A stretch of 46,842 nucleotides of DNA from Akkermansia muciniphila (GCA_945888515.1 CAMDAD010000025.1:1-46842); one strand, 5' to 3'; shown: positions 9,514 to 18,888, counted from the stretch's first letter. Notes: generated from the sequence alone by a model not told the origin. Numbers and translations are program-made.

Positions 9514-9567
9514 GGCGTCTTTCCTCCATGCCGTAATCTGTCTCGAAAGACCAGGAGGCGAGACGCC
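9514..9567. repeat. Inverted repeat between converging genes
   Basis: GGCGTCTTTCCTCC (9514-9527) pairs with GGAGGCGAGACGCC (9554-9567) with two mismatches around a 26-base loop. It lies in the 72-bp gap between the converging adaptor and thrS genes. It may act as a bidirectional transcription terminator or be a member of a dispersed repeat family. No run of T follows either arm, so a classical terminator is not supported. Confidence 0.4.
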
Positions 9568-9576
9568 CCGCTACGA

Positions 9577-11448
9577 TCATAGCGCGCGCGTCTGCACTTC
9601 GTTCGAGAGATTCGCTACGAATTCCGACAGAGGCACGGAGCCGAGATCGTCGCGGTCGCGATGGCGCACGGAGACCGTTTGTTCTTCAGCCTCTTTCTGA
9701 CCTAGAATCAGCATATACGGCACACGCTCAAGTCGCGCATTGCGGATCTTCGCGCCGATCTTGTCAGAGGTGCGATCCATGCTAACGCGGATTTTTTGAT
9801 CGGCCAACTGCGCCGTCACTTGCTCTGCGTAGTCGAGGAATTTTTCAGAAATTGGCAACACACGCACTTGCTCAGGAGCGAGCCATGTGGGGAACTTGCC
9901 TTCGAAATGCTCGATCAGCAGGCCAGTAAACCGCTCTAACGAACCAAACGGCGCGCGGTGAATCATAACGGGACGGTGCGGTCGGTTGTCCTCGCCGATG
10001 TAGCTGAGATCGAAGCGCTCGGGCAAGTTGTAGTCCACTTGCACGGTGCCGAGCTGCCAGTCTCGACCGATCACATCCTTGACCACGAAGTCGATCTTTG
10101 GTCCATAAAACGCCGCTTCACCCAGCTCTTCGGTGTATTCCACGCCGAGAGTTTGCACGGCCTCACGCAGGGCGTTTTCCGCCTTATCCCAGTTCTCTGC
10201 ATCGCCGACATATTTATCGGAATCGGGATCGCGCAAGGACAACCGCACTCGGTATTCGTGCATGCCGAGCGTGCCTAACACTTTTTTCACCAAGCCGAGG
10301 CATCCTTGCACTTCTGCCGCGACTTGATCGGGCGTGCAGAACAAATGCGCGTCATCCTGAGTGAAACCACGAACCCGTGTCATGCCGCCCAGCTCGCCGG
10401 ATTGCTCCCAGCGATAGACCGTGCCAAACTCCGCCAAGCGCACCGGCAGATCGCGATACGAATGCGGCTCGCTATCGAAAATCTTGATATGGTGCGGGCA
10501 GTTCATCGGCTTGAGCATGTAGCCCTCGTATTCGCCTTTTTCCAGACCGTTGATCAGAGTCGCGCACGTCGCATCTTCATCCGCGAGTTTTTCCAATACA
10601 CTGCGCTCCGGGATCGCCGGGTACTGACTTTCCTGGTAATAGGGAAAGTGCCCGGAGGTGCGATAGAGATCGAGCTTGCCGATGTGCGGCGTGAAGACCT
10701 GCGAGTAGCCCTGACGATCCAACTCCGAGGTGATGAACTCCTGCAAGGCACGGCGAATCAGTCCGCCCTTCGGCTTCCACAAAATCAAGCCCTGCCCCAC
10801 CATTTCATCGATGTGGAACAATCCCATCTCGCGACCCAGCTTGCGGTGATCGCGTTTTTTCGCCTCCTCTAGTTTCGTTAGATGTTCTTGGAGTTCAGTG
10901 GAATTTTTGAAACACGTGCCGTAGAGACGCTGCAACACTGGGCGGGTTTTGTCGCCTTTGTAAAAGGCGCTGGCCACGCTCATCAGCTTGAAGGCCTTGC
11001 AGTTTCCCGTGCGTCCGACGTGTGGACCCGCGCAGAGGTCCCAGAAGTCGCCATTTTTATAGAGCGAAATTTCTTCGCTCTCGGGAATGTCGTTGAGCAG
11101 ATCGACCTTAAAAATGCTGGGCTCTGCACGCTCGGCCACGAAGCTGAGACGACCGCTCCGCGCCAAAGCCATCGCTTCATCGCGCGATACCACCACGCGC
11201 TCGAAAGGGTCATTGTCCTTGACCACTTGCTTCATCTCCTCCTCGATACGCGGAAAATCATCCGGGCTGAGGCGATGCGCCAGCTGCATATCGTAATAAA
11301 ATCCATTTTCCACTGGCGGACCCGCTGCGAACTGCACATCCGGCCAAATCCGAGAAATCGCGGTGGCCATCACGTGCGCACAGGAGTGACGGAGACGGTC
11401 CACATCGGACATCTGATGGCGTTCTTCTAAAGTTTTTCTCTCGGACAT
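9577..11448 (-). CDS. thrS: Threonine-tRNA ligase lacking the TGS domain
   Basis: Charges tRNA-Thr. The protein begins almost directly with the editing domain (HSCAH near the N-terminus and CAGPH later, which bind zinc and clear Ser-tRNA). It continues with the class II catalytic core (MNCPHH, RVRGFTQDDAH, HRAPFGSLERF) and the anticodon-binding domain (about the last 100 residues). With the ATG at 11448 it has 623 residues and no N-terminal TGS domain, which most bacterial ThrRS have; TGS-less forms are known in some phyla. An upstream ATG at 11502 would add 18 atypical residues and still no TGS. It is divergent from lpxA. Confidence 0.96.
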   Translation of the reverse strand: MSERKTLEERHQMSDVDRLRHSCAHVMATAISRIWPDVQFAAGPPVENGFYYDMQLAHRLSPDDFPRIEEEMKQVVKDNDPFERVVVSRDEAMALARSGRLSFVAERAEPSIFKVDLLNDIPESEEISLYKNGDFWDLCAGPHVGRTGNCKAFKLMSVASAFYKGDKTRPVLQRLYGTCFKNSTELQEHLTKLEEAKKRDHRKLGREMGLFHIDEMVGQGLILWKPKGGLIRRALQEFITSELDRQGYSQVFTPHIGKLDLYRTSGHFPYYQESQYPAIPERSVLEKLADEDATCATLINGLEKGEYEGYMLKPMNCPHHIKIFDSEPHSYRDLPVRLAEFGTVYRWEQSGELGGMTRVRGFTQDDAHLFCTPDQVAAEVQGCLGLVKKVLGTLGMHEYRVRLSLRDPDSDKYVGDAENWDKAENALREAVQTLGVEYTEELGEAAFYGPKIDFVVKDVIGRDWQLGTVQVDYNLPERFDLSYIGEDNRPHRPVMIHRAPFGSLERFTGLLIEHFEGKFPTWLAPEQVRVLPISEKFLDYAEQVTAQLADQKIRVSMDRTSDKIGAKIRNARLERVPYMLILGQKEAEEQTVSVRHRDRDDLGSVPLSEFVANLSNEVQTRAL

Positions 11449-11565
11449 AAGCGACGCGAGCAAGCATGAATTCAGCGCGATTTTCAACGTCAAAATGCGC
11501 ATGGTTTAGCAGATTGCCATCTTTCTGCTTTCCGATTTGCAAAACTGCGCCACAATGTCCTCGCT

Positions 11566-12354
11566 TTGTCCCATTCGCTGATCCACCCAACCGCACTGAT
11601 TTCACCCGAGGCCCGCATCGCTGAGTCTGTGCGCATCGGTCCCTTTACCGTCATCGAGGGCCCCTGCATCATCGCGGATGACTGCGAAATCGCCGGTCAT
11701 GTTCTCGTCAAAGGTCGCGTCACGATCGCGCGCGGTTCTCGCATCGGCTGGGGCTCCGTCATCGGTGCTGACCCGCAGGACCTGCACTTCGATCCTCGCA
11801 CCGACTCCGGTGTCGAGATCGGAGAAAATAACACCTTACGAGAATACGTGACCATCCATCGCGGCTCGCAAGCCGGCGGTATGACGCGTATCGGAAAAAA
11901 CAATTTCCTCATGACAGGAGTGCATCTCGCTCATGATGTGGAGATGGGTGACGACAATGTGCTCGCGAACAATGTACTTCTGGCTGGCCACATACGGGTA
12001 GGCAATCAGTGCTTTCTCGGGGGCGGCGCGGCATTTCATCAGTTTATCCACATCGGCGACTACGCGATCTCACAGGGCAATGCCGCCATCAGCCAGGACA
12101 TTCCCCCCTACAGCATGGTTTACGGTAACAATCAGCTCGCCGCACTGAACGTCATCGGACTCAAACGCGCCGGCTTCTCTCCCGATCAACGCGCCGAAAT
12201 CAAAAAAGCCTTCCGACTTCTGTTACTAGGCAGCCGCACCATCGCACTGCAAGAAGCCGCTAAAAAGCAATGGTCGGATGCCGCCATGCGATTGATCAAA
12301 GCCGTCGAGAATCCATCCCGCAAAGGCATCATCACCCGAACCACCATTCTCTAA
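11566..12354 (+). CDS. lpxA: Acyl-ACP--UDP-N-acetylglucosamine O-acyltransferase LpxA
   Basis: The first committed step of lipid A synthesis, so the cell has a lipopolysaccharide outer membrane. Residues 5-190 show the left-handed beta-helix hexapeptide pattern ([22 protein letters not shown]). The catalytic histidine lies in GVHLAHD, and a C-terminal helical domain follows. The start is a TTG at 11566, chosen because it yields the usual SLIHPTA opening; the nearby ATG at 11555 is out of frame. The LON-domain gene follows after 6 bp, so the two are probably co-transcribed. The rest of the lpx pathway is not adjacent. Confidence 0.95.
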   Translation: MSHSLIHPTALISPEARIAESVRIGPFTVIEGPCIIADDCEIAGHVLVKGRVTIARGSRIGWGSVIGADPQDLHFDPRTDSGVEIGENNTLREYVTIHRGSQAGGMTRIGKNNFLMTGVHLAHDVEMGDDNVLANNVLLAGHIRVGNQCFLGGGAAFHQFIHIGDYAISQGNAAISQDIPPYSMVYGNNQLAALNVIGLKRAGFSPDQRAEIKKAFRLLLLGSRTIALQEAAKKQWSDAAMRLIKAVENPSRKGIITRTTIL

Positions 12355-12360
12355 CGAACT

Positions 12361-12966
12361 ATGTCCGCACTTCAATTGCCCGAACAAGTCGGCGTCATGA
12401 TCCTGCCCGATTGCGTATTGTTTCCGCACGGAGGTCTCCCGCTCCATATTTTTGAAGACCGCTACCGCACCATGCTTCAAGACGCTATTGATGGTCATTG
12501 TTTTTTTGCTGTAGCGAATAAAACGACTGATTCGGAAGACCCAAACGAATGCGCAGCATCCATTGGCACGGTCGGCATCGTGCGCGCGTCACACGAACAA
12601 CAAGACGGCACCTCGAACCTACTATTGCACGGCGTGATCCGAGTGAAATTCCTGCGCTGGCTCGAGGGAAAGCCGTATCCCTTTGCGGAGATCGAGCCCA
12701 TCCCTGCCATCTTCGAGCCTGAATCCCAAGCCGTGGGAGCCGTGGCCACGCTACGCGGCTGCGTGGAAGACGCCATCAAGGATTTAGCAGAAGAAGTGCA
12801 AAAAGCCGTAATGGAAATCATGCACCGCTCCGATGACCCCGTCATCCTCGCCGACATCGTCTCCCAGCAATTCATCCACGACACCGACGCACGCCAGATG
12901 CTACTCGAACTAGAACACCCCGCGGCCCGCATCGCCTGGCTCTGCCAAGCACTGCAACCGGATTGA
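12361..12966 (+). CDS. LON-substrate-binding-domain protein
   Basis: A 201-residue protein with only the N-terminal LON domain (about 10-195) and no ATPase or protease part. MILPDCVLFPHGGLPLHIFEDRYRTML and a following GTVGIVR strand are the family hallmarks. Stand-alone LON-domain proteins are common and mostly uncharacterised; some are thought to bind unfolded or modified protein. It follows lpxA by 6 bp, suggesting one transcript, and converges on the CNNM/CBS gene. Confidence 0.85.
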   Translation: MSALQLPEQVGVMILPDCVLFPHGGLPLHIFEDRYRTMLQDAIDGHCFFAVANKTTDSEDPNECAASIGTVGIVRASHEQQDGTSNLLLHGVIRVKFLRWLEGKPYPFAEIEPIPAIFEPESQAVGAVATLRGCVEDAIKDLAEEVQKAVMEIMHRSDDPVILADIVSQQFIHDTDARQMLLELEHPAARIAWLCQALQPD

Positions 12967-12977
12967 AGCCGCATTCA

Positions 12978-14390
12978 TCAATCCCCCTCTTCCCTCTCGC
13001 CTTCTGATGTGTCGTCTTTACGTTGGAGTTTTCGAAAATGGACTTGACCGACTAATCTGTCGTCCACACTGGTGACGCGGGCTTCGTAGCCAAGGATTTC
13101 CACAGTTTCACCTAGCTCGGGGAAACGACCTAACAACTGCGTGATGTAGCCGCCCACGGTGGTCACCTCGCCGCTGTCAATATACAGGTCGGGCTCAAAG
13201 TCAGCCAGATCGTTAAGCGAGGTCGTCCCTTCGACGACAAACTCTTTTTCATTGATGCGCGTGAACTCCGATGTCTCATTATCGAACTCATCCTGAATGT
13301 CGCCGACTAATTCCTCGATGACATTATCGAGGAAAACAACTCCCCCGATGTGCCCAAACTCATCCGCTACCTGGGCAACATGGGCGCGCTCTTTGAGGAA
13401 AAATTTCAGAAGCACATCGAGTGGCATCGTTTCCGGCACCACTTTCATCTCGCGCTTGATGCGCATGAGATCAGGGTCGGGATCGTTGATGAGCTTGAGC
13501 ATGTCCTTGATATGGATCAGACCTATCGTGTTGTCGAGATGCCCGCGCACTAACGGAAAACGGGTGTGTTGCGACTTCAGCGCGATGTCGAGCGAATGCT
13601 GAAAACTTTGATCGGCATCGAGGTAAACGACATCGCCGCGGTGCGTCATCACATCGCGCACCCAGACTTCATTGAGTTCGAGCGCATTGATGAGAATCTC
13701 GCGCTCGATCTCCGTGACCTTCTGATTTCGCTCACTTTCCTCGACCAGATAGACGAGCTCCTCGGCGCTGTGAGCGTGCCCATGCTCATCGGCTGGCTCG
13801 ATGCGCAGCACGTTTTTCAGCAAGGAATTGGCCGCACCATTCATCCAACGGATCGGCAAGGAAAAGGCGGAGGCGAACAGCTGCAGCGGACGTGACAACT
13901 CCAGCGAAGTCTCCAGCGACTTGCGAATCGCGATCGACTTCGGCATCAGCTCGCCGAGAATCACGTGCAGTGCCGTGAACGACATGATGGCGATCACAAA
14001 GGAAATCGCCGAGATCATGTCGAGGCCTAACACTTTTACCGCTACCAACTGCGGAAAAAGCTTGCTTAGGGAGGGGCCGACCATGCTTTCCACGAGTGGT
14101 TCACCAAGGAAACCCAGTGCCAGCGAGGCGATGGTGATGCCGAGTTGGCAGGCTGATAAATAAGGATCGAGGTTCTCGATGATGGCCCGCGTTGATTCCG
14201 CGCGGCGCGGTTTGAGCTTGGCTACCGTCTCCACCTGACTGGGGCGGACTTTTACGATGGCAAATTCTGCGGCTACGAAAAACGCATTCAGCAGCAGGAA
14301 AAACAACATGCCCGCTAGGTAAAGAATGATCTGCCACCCCGGAGGATACTCCGTGGGGGCGGTGGCGAGCAGGGAAAAAAGCGTGTTCAT
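12978..14390 (-). CDS. CNNM / CBS-pair / CorC_HlyC membrane protein (hemolysin family)
   Basis: A 470-residue integral membrane protein related to magnesium or cobalt efflux proteins (CorC/TlyC/YtfL class). An N-terminal CNNM domain has about four membrane segments (about 20-190). A CBS pair follows (about 225-345; VMTHRGDVVYLDA, FPLVRGHLDNTIGLIHIKDML), then a C-terminal CorC_HlyC transporter-associated domain (GGYITQLLGRFPELGETVEI). The acidic tail is rich in Glu and Asp. The role in ion efflux is a family inference; real hemolytic activity is not implied. The FmdB-type gene lies 2 bp upstream, so they form an operon. Confidence 0.93.
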   Translation of the reverse strand: MNTLFSLLATAPTEYPPGWQIILYLAGMLFFLLLNAFFVAAEFAIVKVRPSQVETVAKLKPRRAESTRAIIENLDPYLSACQLGITIASLALGFLGEPLVESMVGPSLSKLFPQLVAVKVLGLDMISAISFVIAIMSFTALHVILGELMPKSIAIRKSLETSLELSRPLQLFASAFSLPIRWMNGAANSLLKNVLRIEPADEHGHAHSAEELVYLVEESERNQKVTEIEREILINALELNEVWVRDVMTHRGDVVYLDADQSFQHSLDIALKSQHTRFPLVRGHLDNTIGLIHIKDMLKLINDPDPDLMRIKREMKVVPETMPLDVLLKFFLKERAHVAQVADEFGHIGGVVFLDNVIEELVGDIQDEFDNETSEFTRINEKEFVVEGTTSLNDLADFEPDLYIDSGEVTTVGGYITQLLGRFPELGETVEILGYEARVTSVDDRLVGQVHFRKLQRKDDTSEGEREEGD

Positions 14391-14392
14391 GA

Positions 14393-14653
14393 TTAAAGTT
14401 TTTCGTAAACACCTTGATCACGGCGCTCCAGAATCGTAAAGCCGGCCTTCTTGGCATCGGTCACGGACATCGGTTTTGTAATGGTGGGCGAATTCACCCG
14501 CGAAATAAGTTTTTTCACTGGGTGTTTGCACAAGGGGCAAATCGTCAACGGAGCGCGATCGACTGGGCGACGCAACTCAAATCCCTTCGCGCAGATACGA
14601 CACGAGCAACTCGGGTCTTCGGGGGATTCGGAAATATATTCGTAGAGAGGCAT
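14393..14653 (-). CDS. FmdB-family zinc-ribbon protein
   Basis: A small 86-residue protein opening with MPLYEYIS, typical of the FmdB/CxxC_CxxC family. It then shows CSCRIC and CPLC pairs, which would form a zinc ribbon. The ATG at 14653 is taken because the family begins at MPLYEY; the longer frame to 14698 has no matching sequence. Its stop is 2 bp from the CNNM gene start. The family has been linked to regulation of formamidase in one organism, but its general role is unknown. Confidence 0.85.
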   Translation of the reverse strand: MPLYEYISESPEDPSCSCRICAKGFELRRPVDRAPLTICPLCKHPVKKLISRVNSPTITKPMSVTDAKKAGFTILERRDQGVYEKL

Positions 14654-14716
14654 AAGAAAGACGCGGATACGGGAAATTTCCGCTCCGCGTCGATACAAGC
14701 ACAGACTGTGCCCGTT

Positions 14717-14986
14717 TTACCAGCTTGATTTGGTCACGCCAGGAATCAATCCGGCAGAAGCCATTTCACGGAAGCTGATCCGTGAGAGACGGAAGCGGCG
14801 CAAGAAAGCACGGCGGCGACCGCTGAACTCGCAGCGATTCACCAAACGAGTGGGGCTCGCATCACGAGGAAGCATGGTCAGACCAACATAGTCCTTCTCT
14901 TTTTTCAATTTCATACGCAGGTCGGCATACTTTGCCACCGTTGCTTGTTTGCGTTTGTTTCGTGCGATCCAGCTTGCTTTTGCCAT
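14717..14986 (-). CDS. rpsN: 30S ribosomal protein S14 (zinc-free type)
   Basis: An 89-residue S14 opening with [13 protein letters not shown] and ending in the conserved [11 protein letters not shown]. The C-terminal half ([19 protein letters not shown]) lacks the CxxC pairs of the zinc-binding form, so this is the C-minus type often used as a zinc-independent form. It is not in a ribosomal-protein cluster here; it lies alone between the FmdB-type gene and the TatD gene. The start at 14986 is fixed by the family N-terminus. Confidence 0.96.
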   Translation of the reverse strand: MAKASWIARNKRKQATVAKYADLRMKLKKEKDYVGLTMLPRDASPTRLVNRCEFSGRRRAFLRRFRLSRISFREMASAGLIPGVTKSSW

Positions 14987-15088
14987 AATTGTGGACGAGC
15001 AACTTAACGATCTCACACGCCTTGGCAAGCAAAAAGTGCATATTTTTGTGAAAAAGTTTCGTTGGGAAGGCGATTCGGGCGAACGGCT

Positions 15089-15889
15089 TTACACAAGGAA
15101 ATTTTTCGACTGCGCGAGAAACCGTGAGGGATTGTGGTAGCAGACCTGCTCGATGAATGCCGCGCTGTGTTCGCGTTTTTTCATTTCCAAGGCGCATTTC
15201 GGCACGGCCAAAGGATCAGAAACGCCCCAGTCACAGGCCGAATTCAGCCACAGGCGGTCGGAACCCAGTGTCTCCAGCATATCAATCGCTCGGTTCGGCG
15301 TGCATTTCGATTCCGGATACAAGGTCATGCCAGCCCAGTAGCCCTGGTCCAGCACCATCGCTGCGGTGTGTTCCTCGACGTGGTCGATGATCACCTTCTC
15401 GCGAGTCAGTTGAGAAAAATTCGCCAAGGCATCGAGAATCAGGCGCGTGCCCTTTTTTTTGTCTTCGAGGTGCGGCGTGTGGATGAGAATGGGCAAGTCA
15501 TGCGTGAGAGCGATCTGCACATGCTCTTCGAAAATCGTCAACTCATTGCGCGTGTTTTTATTGAGGCCGATCTCGCCGATGCCAAGCACGGTTTTTTTCT
15601 CCAAAAACTCGGGAATCAGACTCATCACCTCGCGAGCGAAGACTGGATCGTCCGCCTCTTTCGGATTGATGCATAGCCAGCAGTAGTGCTTGATGCCGAA
15701 TTTTTCGGCACGCTTCGGCTCATACTCGGTGAGCTGGCGGAAGTAATCGAAAAATCCATCCGCCGATGAGCGATCGAAGCCCGCCCAGAACGCTGGCTCA
15801 CAGAGAATTTCGCATCCGGCGATGGCGAGTTTCTGGTAGTCATCGGTGGTCCGACTGACCATGTGCGCGTGTGGCTCGATGTATCTCAC
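15089..15889 (-). CDS. TatD-family metal-dependent hydrolase
   Basis: A 266-residue TIM-barrel amidohydrolase. The opening IEPHAHM carries the first metal-binding His pair. GIGEIGLNK holds the Glu ligand, ILIHTPH and IIDHVEE supply further His ligands, and an NSACDWG segment gives the last Asp. The N-terminus resembles the EboB-like branch of TatD proteins, which occur with prenylation or ebo clusters in some bacteria; no ebo neighbour is seen here. It overlaps the small upstream gene by 4 bp (ATGA), so the two proteins are made together. The substrate is unknown. Confidence 0.85.
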   Translation of the reverse strand: MRYIEPHAHMVSRTTDDYQKLAIAGCEILCEPAFWAGFDRSSADGFFDYFRQLTEYEPKRAEKFGIKHYCWLCINPKEADDPVFAREVMSLIPEFLEKKTVLGIGEIGLNKNTRNELTIFEEHVQIALTHDLPILIHTPHLEDKKKGTRLILDALANFSQLTREKVIIDHVEEHTAAMVLDQGYWAGMTLYPESKCTPNRAIDMLETLGSDRLWLNSACDWGVSDPLAVPKCALEMKKREHSAAFIEQVCYHNPSRFLAQSKNFLV

Positions 15890-16167
15890 TGGGCACCTCC
15901 TTTCGCAGGCAAGGGCGCGCCAAAGGCTCCTTGGAACGGCGCGGACTCTAACAACTCCGTGCTTTCATCGGAGAGCAAGTCGAGAATCGCTTTCGCGCGA
16001 TCGGCACGGTTTTCTAACAAAATCGGCACCGCCCGGCGCAGCGCTTCATCGCGATAATCAGATGCTCCTTCGTGACGATCCATACGATCGAAAAAAGCGG
16101 CGAGATCGATCAGCTTGCAGCGCGCGTCCATGAAATGGAGGTCAGCAATTTTTTTCTTATCGGGCAT
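15886..16167 (-). CDS. Small conserved-looking protein coupled to the TatD hydrolase
   Basis: A 93-residue protein not recognised as a named family. It starts at MPDKKKIADLHF (ATG at 16167); an in-frame ATG at 16227 would add residues that look non-coding. Most of it is helical and charged (FFDRMDRHEGASDYRDEALRRA). A flexible proline-glycine tail is followed by a stop overlapping the TatD start by 4 bp. The tight coupling suggests it works with the hydrolase, perhaps as a partner subunit; this is inference only. Confidence 0.6.
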   Translation of the reverse strand: MPDKKKIADLHFMDARCKLIDLAAFFDRMDRHEGASDYRDEALRRAVPILLENRADRAKAILDLLSDESTELLESAPFQGAFGAPLPAKGGAQ

Positions 16168-16216
16168 GCGGCGATTGTAAGGCTGAAACCTCTTGCGTGC
16201 AAAGAAAGAATCGCGA

Positions 16217-16951
16217 TCACGAAACACCGCGCATCAGCGAGATTTCTGCGAGACTAATCATGCGATTCAGCAAGTCCGCGCGATCCAGCGTTTTCAACTC
16301 CGGAATGGTCACCGCGCGATCGAGTGTGAATTTCCCTGATCGTGTGCGGCGCAGTTCGCTGAGATGGGCTCCGCAGCCGAGCTTTTGGCCGATATCGTGA
16401 GCATAGGTGCGAACGTAAAATCCCTTCGAGCAGCGGACGGTGAACTCGATTTCCGGGAGTTCGATGCGATGGATTTCATACCCCGTCACTTTCACCGGTC
16501 GGGTCTTGCGCTCGATCTCCTGCCCCTTGCGTGCCATCTTGTAAAGAGGCACGCCATTGATCTTGATCGCGGAAACCATCGGCGGCATTTGCTCGAAGTC
16601 CCCCATTAGCGAATCAAAGGCCGCGCGAATGTCGGACTCCGTGAGGTCGCCCACGGGACGTTCCTCGATGACCTCCCCTTCTTTGTCCTGCGAGCTCGTG
16701 ATTTTTCCAAGCGTTAAGGTTCCTCTGTATTCCTTATCCTCACTCATCAGCAAGTCCTGGATTTTGGTGGCGCGGCCGACCACCAGCATGAGCAAGCCGG
16801 TAGCCATCGGGTCAAGCGTGCCGCAGTGGCCGATTTTTTTGGTATTGAGCGCGCGTCGAGCAACCGCCACGACATCGTGCGAGGTGAAATCTCCTGCCTT
16901 ATCGATCAATAACACGCCACTGGGGCCTTGGGGAATCTCCATGGAATTCAT
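16217..16951 (-). CDS. truB: tRNA pseudouridine-55 synthase TruB
   Basis: Converts U55 to pseudouridine in the T-loop of tRNAs. GVLLIDKAGDFTSHDVV opens the fold. The catalytic Asp is in GTLDPMATGLL, and KEYRGTLTLG and SKGFYVRTYAHDIG are the other family motifs. At 244 residues it is the short form without a full PUA domain. An ATG at 16942 is an alternative start. It follows nrnA by 6 bp; the nrnA-truB order is common in bacteria next to rbfA and infB, which are not present here. Confidence 0.95.
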   Translation of the reverse strand: MNSMEIPQGPSGVLLIDKAGDFTSHDVVAVARRALNTKKIGHCGTLDPMATGLLMLVVGRATKIQDLLMSEDKEYRGTLTLGKITSSQDKEGEVIEERPVGDLTESDIRAAFDSLMGDFEQMPPMVSAIKINGVPLYKMARKGQEIERKTRPVKVTGYEIHRIELPEIEFTVRCSKGFYVRTYAHDIGQKLGCGAHLSELRRTRSGKFTLDRAVTIPELKTLDRADLLNRMISLAEISLMRGVS

Positions 16952-16957
16952 AATTCG

Positions 16958-17932
16958 TTAGATGGTAGCAAGGATCGCCGCCAGCACTTGTTGTTTCGCA
17001 TCAGAAATGGGACCAAGCATGCGAATGCCCGCAGCGAGCGCGTGACCTCCACCACCAAATTGCGCAGCGATATCACAGACATTCACGCTGCGGTCTTTCG
17101 AGCGCATTGAGACACGCACTTTTCCGCCTGGCAGTTCTTCAAAAAACACCGCCACCTGCACACCGCGAATCGCACGGATCATATCGATCAGGCCCTCGCT
17201 GTCCTCGGGCTTGAGCTCGAGATCGGTGCGGAGGTGATCAAGCATTTGCCAATGAGCTACTTTGCCGTCACACGTCAGTTCGAGGGTGTTCAGCAAGGCT
17301 CGGAGCAATTCGATGCGGCGATACGGATGGCTATCGTAAGTTTTTGCATTGATGTCGCCGACTTTCAAACCGCGATCCATCAGATCCGCCGCCATGCGAT
17401 AGGTGCGTGCGGTGGTGGAATCATACTGAAACGATCCAGTATCAGTAGAAACCGCCACATAAATCGCATCGCGCGCGCCATCGGGCAAGGGCATGCCGAG
17501 CTGCTGAATGATCTCATAGATGATCTGTCCTGTGGCCGGGCTGGTGGCATCGACGTAATTCACATCGCCATAACGCGGGTTCGAAAGGTGGTGATCGATG
17601 TTCACCCAAAGCTTCGCCTTGGCAGCGGCGATCAAGTTGGCATCACCGAGACGGACTTTCGTCGCCGTATCAAGAGCAATCGCAACATCGACTTCCGGCG
17701 CATCCGCGGGAGGTAGTGCCACTTTTTCCGAGCTGGGCAAAAAGGCGAGACTGTCCGGCAAACCGTCTTCATTCCAATAAAAAACCGTTTTTCCCATGGC
17801 TTCGAGAGCGAGTCCAAGCCCGAGTTGTGAGCCGATCGCATCACCGTCTGGGCGCATGTGACTCATCAGTGCGAAGGTCTGATGCTGATTAAAAATTGCG
17901 CCTAGGGCATCGATACTGGCATTTTCACTCAT
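16958..17932 (-). CDS. nrnA: DHH-family phosphoesterase NrnA (nanoRNase / pAp phosphatase)
   Basis: A bifunctional enzyme that degrades very short RNAs and dephosphorylates 3'-phosphoadenosine 5'-phosphate. The DHH domain has MRPDGDAIGS (metal Asp), a later IALDTA, and the signature DHHLSNP. The DHHA1 domain near the C-terminus has GGGGHALAAG, which binds the substrate. The ATG at 17932 gives 324 residues; an upstream ATG at 17950 is less likely. It is the first gene of a pair with truB. Confidence 0.93.
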   Translation of the reverse strand: MSENASIDALGAIFNQHQTFALMSHMRPDGDAIGSQLGLGLALEAMGKTVFYWNEDGLPDSLAFLPSSEKVALPPADAPEVDVAIALDTATKVRLGDANLIAAAKAKLWVNIDHHLSNPRYGDVNYVDATSPATGQIIYEIIQQLGMPLPDGARDAIYVAVSTDTGSFQYDSTTARTYRMAADLMDRGLKVGDINAKTYDSHPYRRIELLRALLNTLELTCDGKVAHWQMLDHLRTDLELKPEDSEGLIDMIRAIRGVQVAVFFEELPGGKVRVSMRSKDRSVNVCDIAAQFGGGGHALAAGIRMLGPISDAKQQVLAAILATI

Positions 17933-18015
17933 GATTGCGGGAGCCAGCATTGACCCATGATCGAGACTTTAGGCAAGCAAATTCAGTCAAATCAGAGAAA
18001 AGCTTCGTCGTAATC

Positions 18016-18858
18016 TCATCGCGCCAGCCCATCGCGTTTCTTCTTCGCATCCGCGAGCCAAATCTCCACGGCATTGAAATCCGCTGATTCTAACAACTGA
18101 CCAATCGTCTCCATTTCCTGCTGCGCCTCACGCAATACGCGCAACAGCTCATCGCGGTTCTCTAACAAAATCTCCGCCCACATGAACGGATTGCCCGAGG
18201 CGACTCGGGTCGTATCACGCAGACCACCGCCGCAGTATTGACCGAGGCCCGCGTGCTTGAGGCCGACGGTAGCACCCACGCTGGCGAGCAAATGCGGAAA
18301 ATGACTGACACGCGCGACAATCGCATCGTGCTCTGAGGACGTGCACCAATTCGTGCGGCAGCCCATGGCTTTCCAGAACTGCTCGACCGCATCGCAATCC
18401 GACTGCGGAGCCGCTTCGTCATTCGTCAACAAACACGCCGCGCTGTGAAAAAGATCGGCGCGCGCCTGAGTGATGCCTCCTTTTTCCCCGCCCGCCATTG
18501 GATGGCTGCCTATGAAACGCAGACGCATCGACTCGAGCAATGGACGCAGAGTTTCATGCGGTTGGCGTTTGACGCTGCCGACATCCGTGACAATGCAGTG
18601 AGGGGGCAGTCCGGCTTCCATCGCCTGCTGCAAGAGCCCCGCCATACTTCCCACCGGCACGCACAAGACTAACAAATCGGCATGACGCACTGCCTGCGCC
18701 AGATCGGAAGTGGCATCGATGCCGAGAGCCAAGGCCTCATGAGTAGACTCCTGACGTCGCGACCAGAGTGTCGCCTGGTAGGGAGCTTCACAAGCAAGAG
18801 CCAGAGAGCCCCCGAGCAAGCCGCCGCCAAGGATGGTGATGTGATGCAGTGAGGTCAT
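18016..18858 (-). CDS. tyrA: Prephenate dehydrogenase (TyrA family)
   Basis: The tyrosine-synthesis step that oxidises prephenate to hydroxyphenylpyruvate (or arogenate to tyrosine). The N-terminal Rossmann domain starts at ITILGGGLLGGSLAL; an Arg pair (WSRRQ) at the end of strand 2 suggests NADP preference, which is weak evidence. DVGSVK and IGSHPMAGGEKGG are family motifs, and a helical dimerisation domain follows. At 280 residues there is no ACT or chorismate mutase fusion. It stands alone on the minus strand, downstream of a hairpin that ends the preceding gene. Confidence 0.93.
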   Translation of the reverse strand: MTSLHHITILGGGLLGGSLALACEAPYQATLWSRRQESTHEALALGIDATSDLAQAVRHADLLVLCVPVGSMAGLLQQAMEAGLPPHCIVTDVGSVKRQPHETLRPLLESMRLRFIGSHPMAGGEKGGITQARADLFHSAACLLTNDEAAPQSDCDAVEQFWKAMGCRTNWCTSSEHDAIVARVSHFPHLLASVGATVGLKHAGLGQYCGGGLRDTTRVASGNPFMWAEILLENRDELLRVLREAQQEMETIGQLLESADFNAVEIWLADAKKKRDGLAR

Positions 18859-18861
18859 GAT

Positions 18862-18888
18862 AAAAATTTCGCCGGGCGATGCCCGGCG
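18862..18888 (-). terminator. Hairpin terminator after the lipoprotein gene
   Basis: Perfect 8-bp arms CGCCGGGC (18870-18877) and GCCCGGCG (18881-18888) flank a 3-nt loop. On the minus strand the hairpin is followed by a T-rich run (AAATTTTTAT). It lies 32 bp after the stop of the lipoprotein gene and just before tyrA, fitting an intrinsic terminator for the former. Confidence 0.65.
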
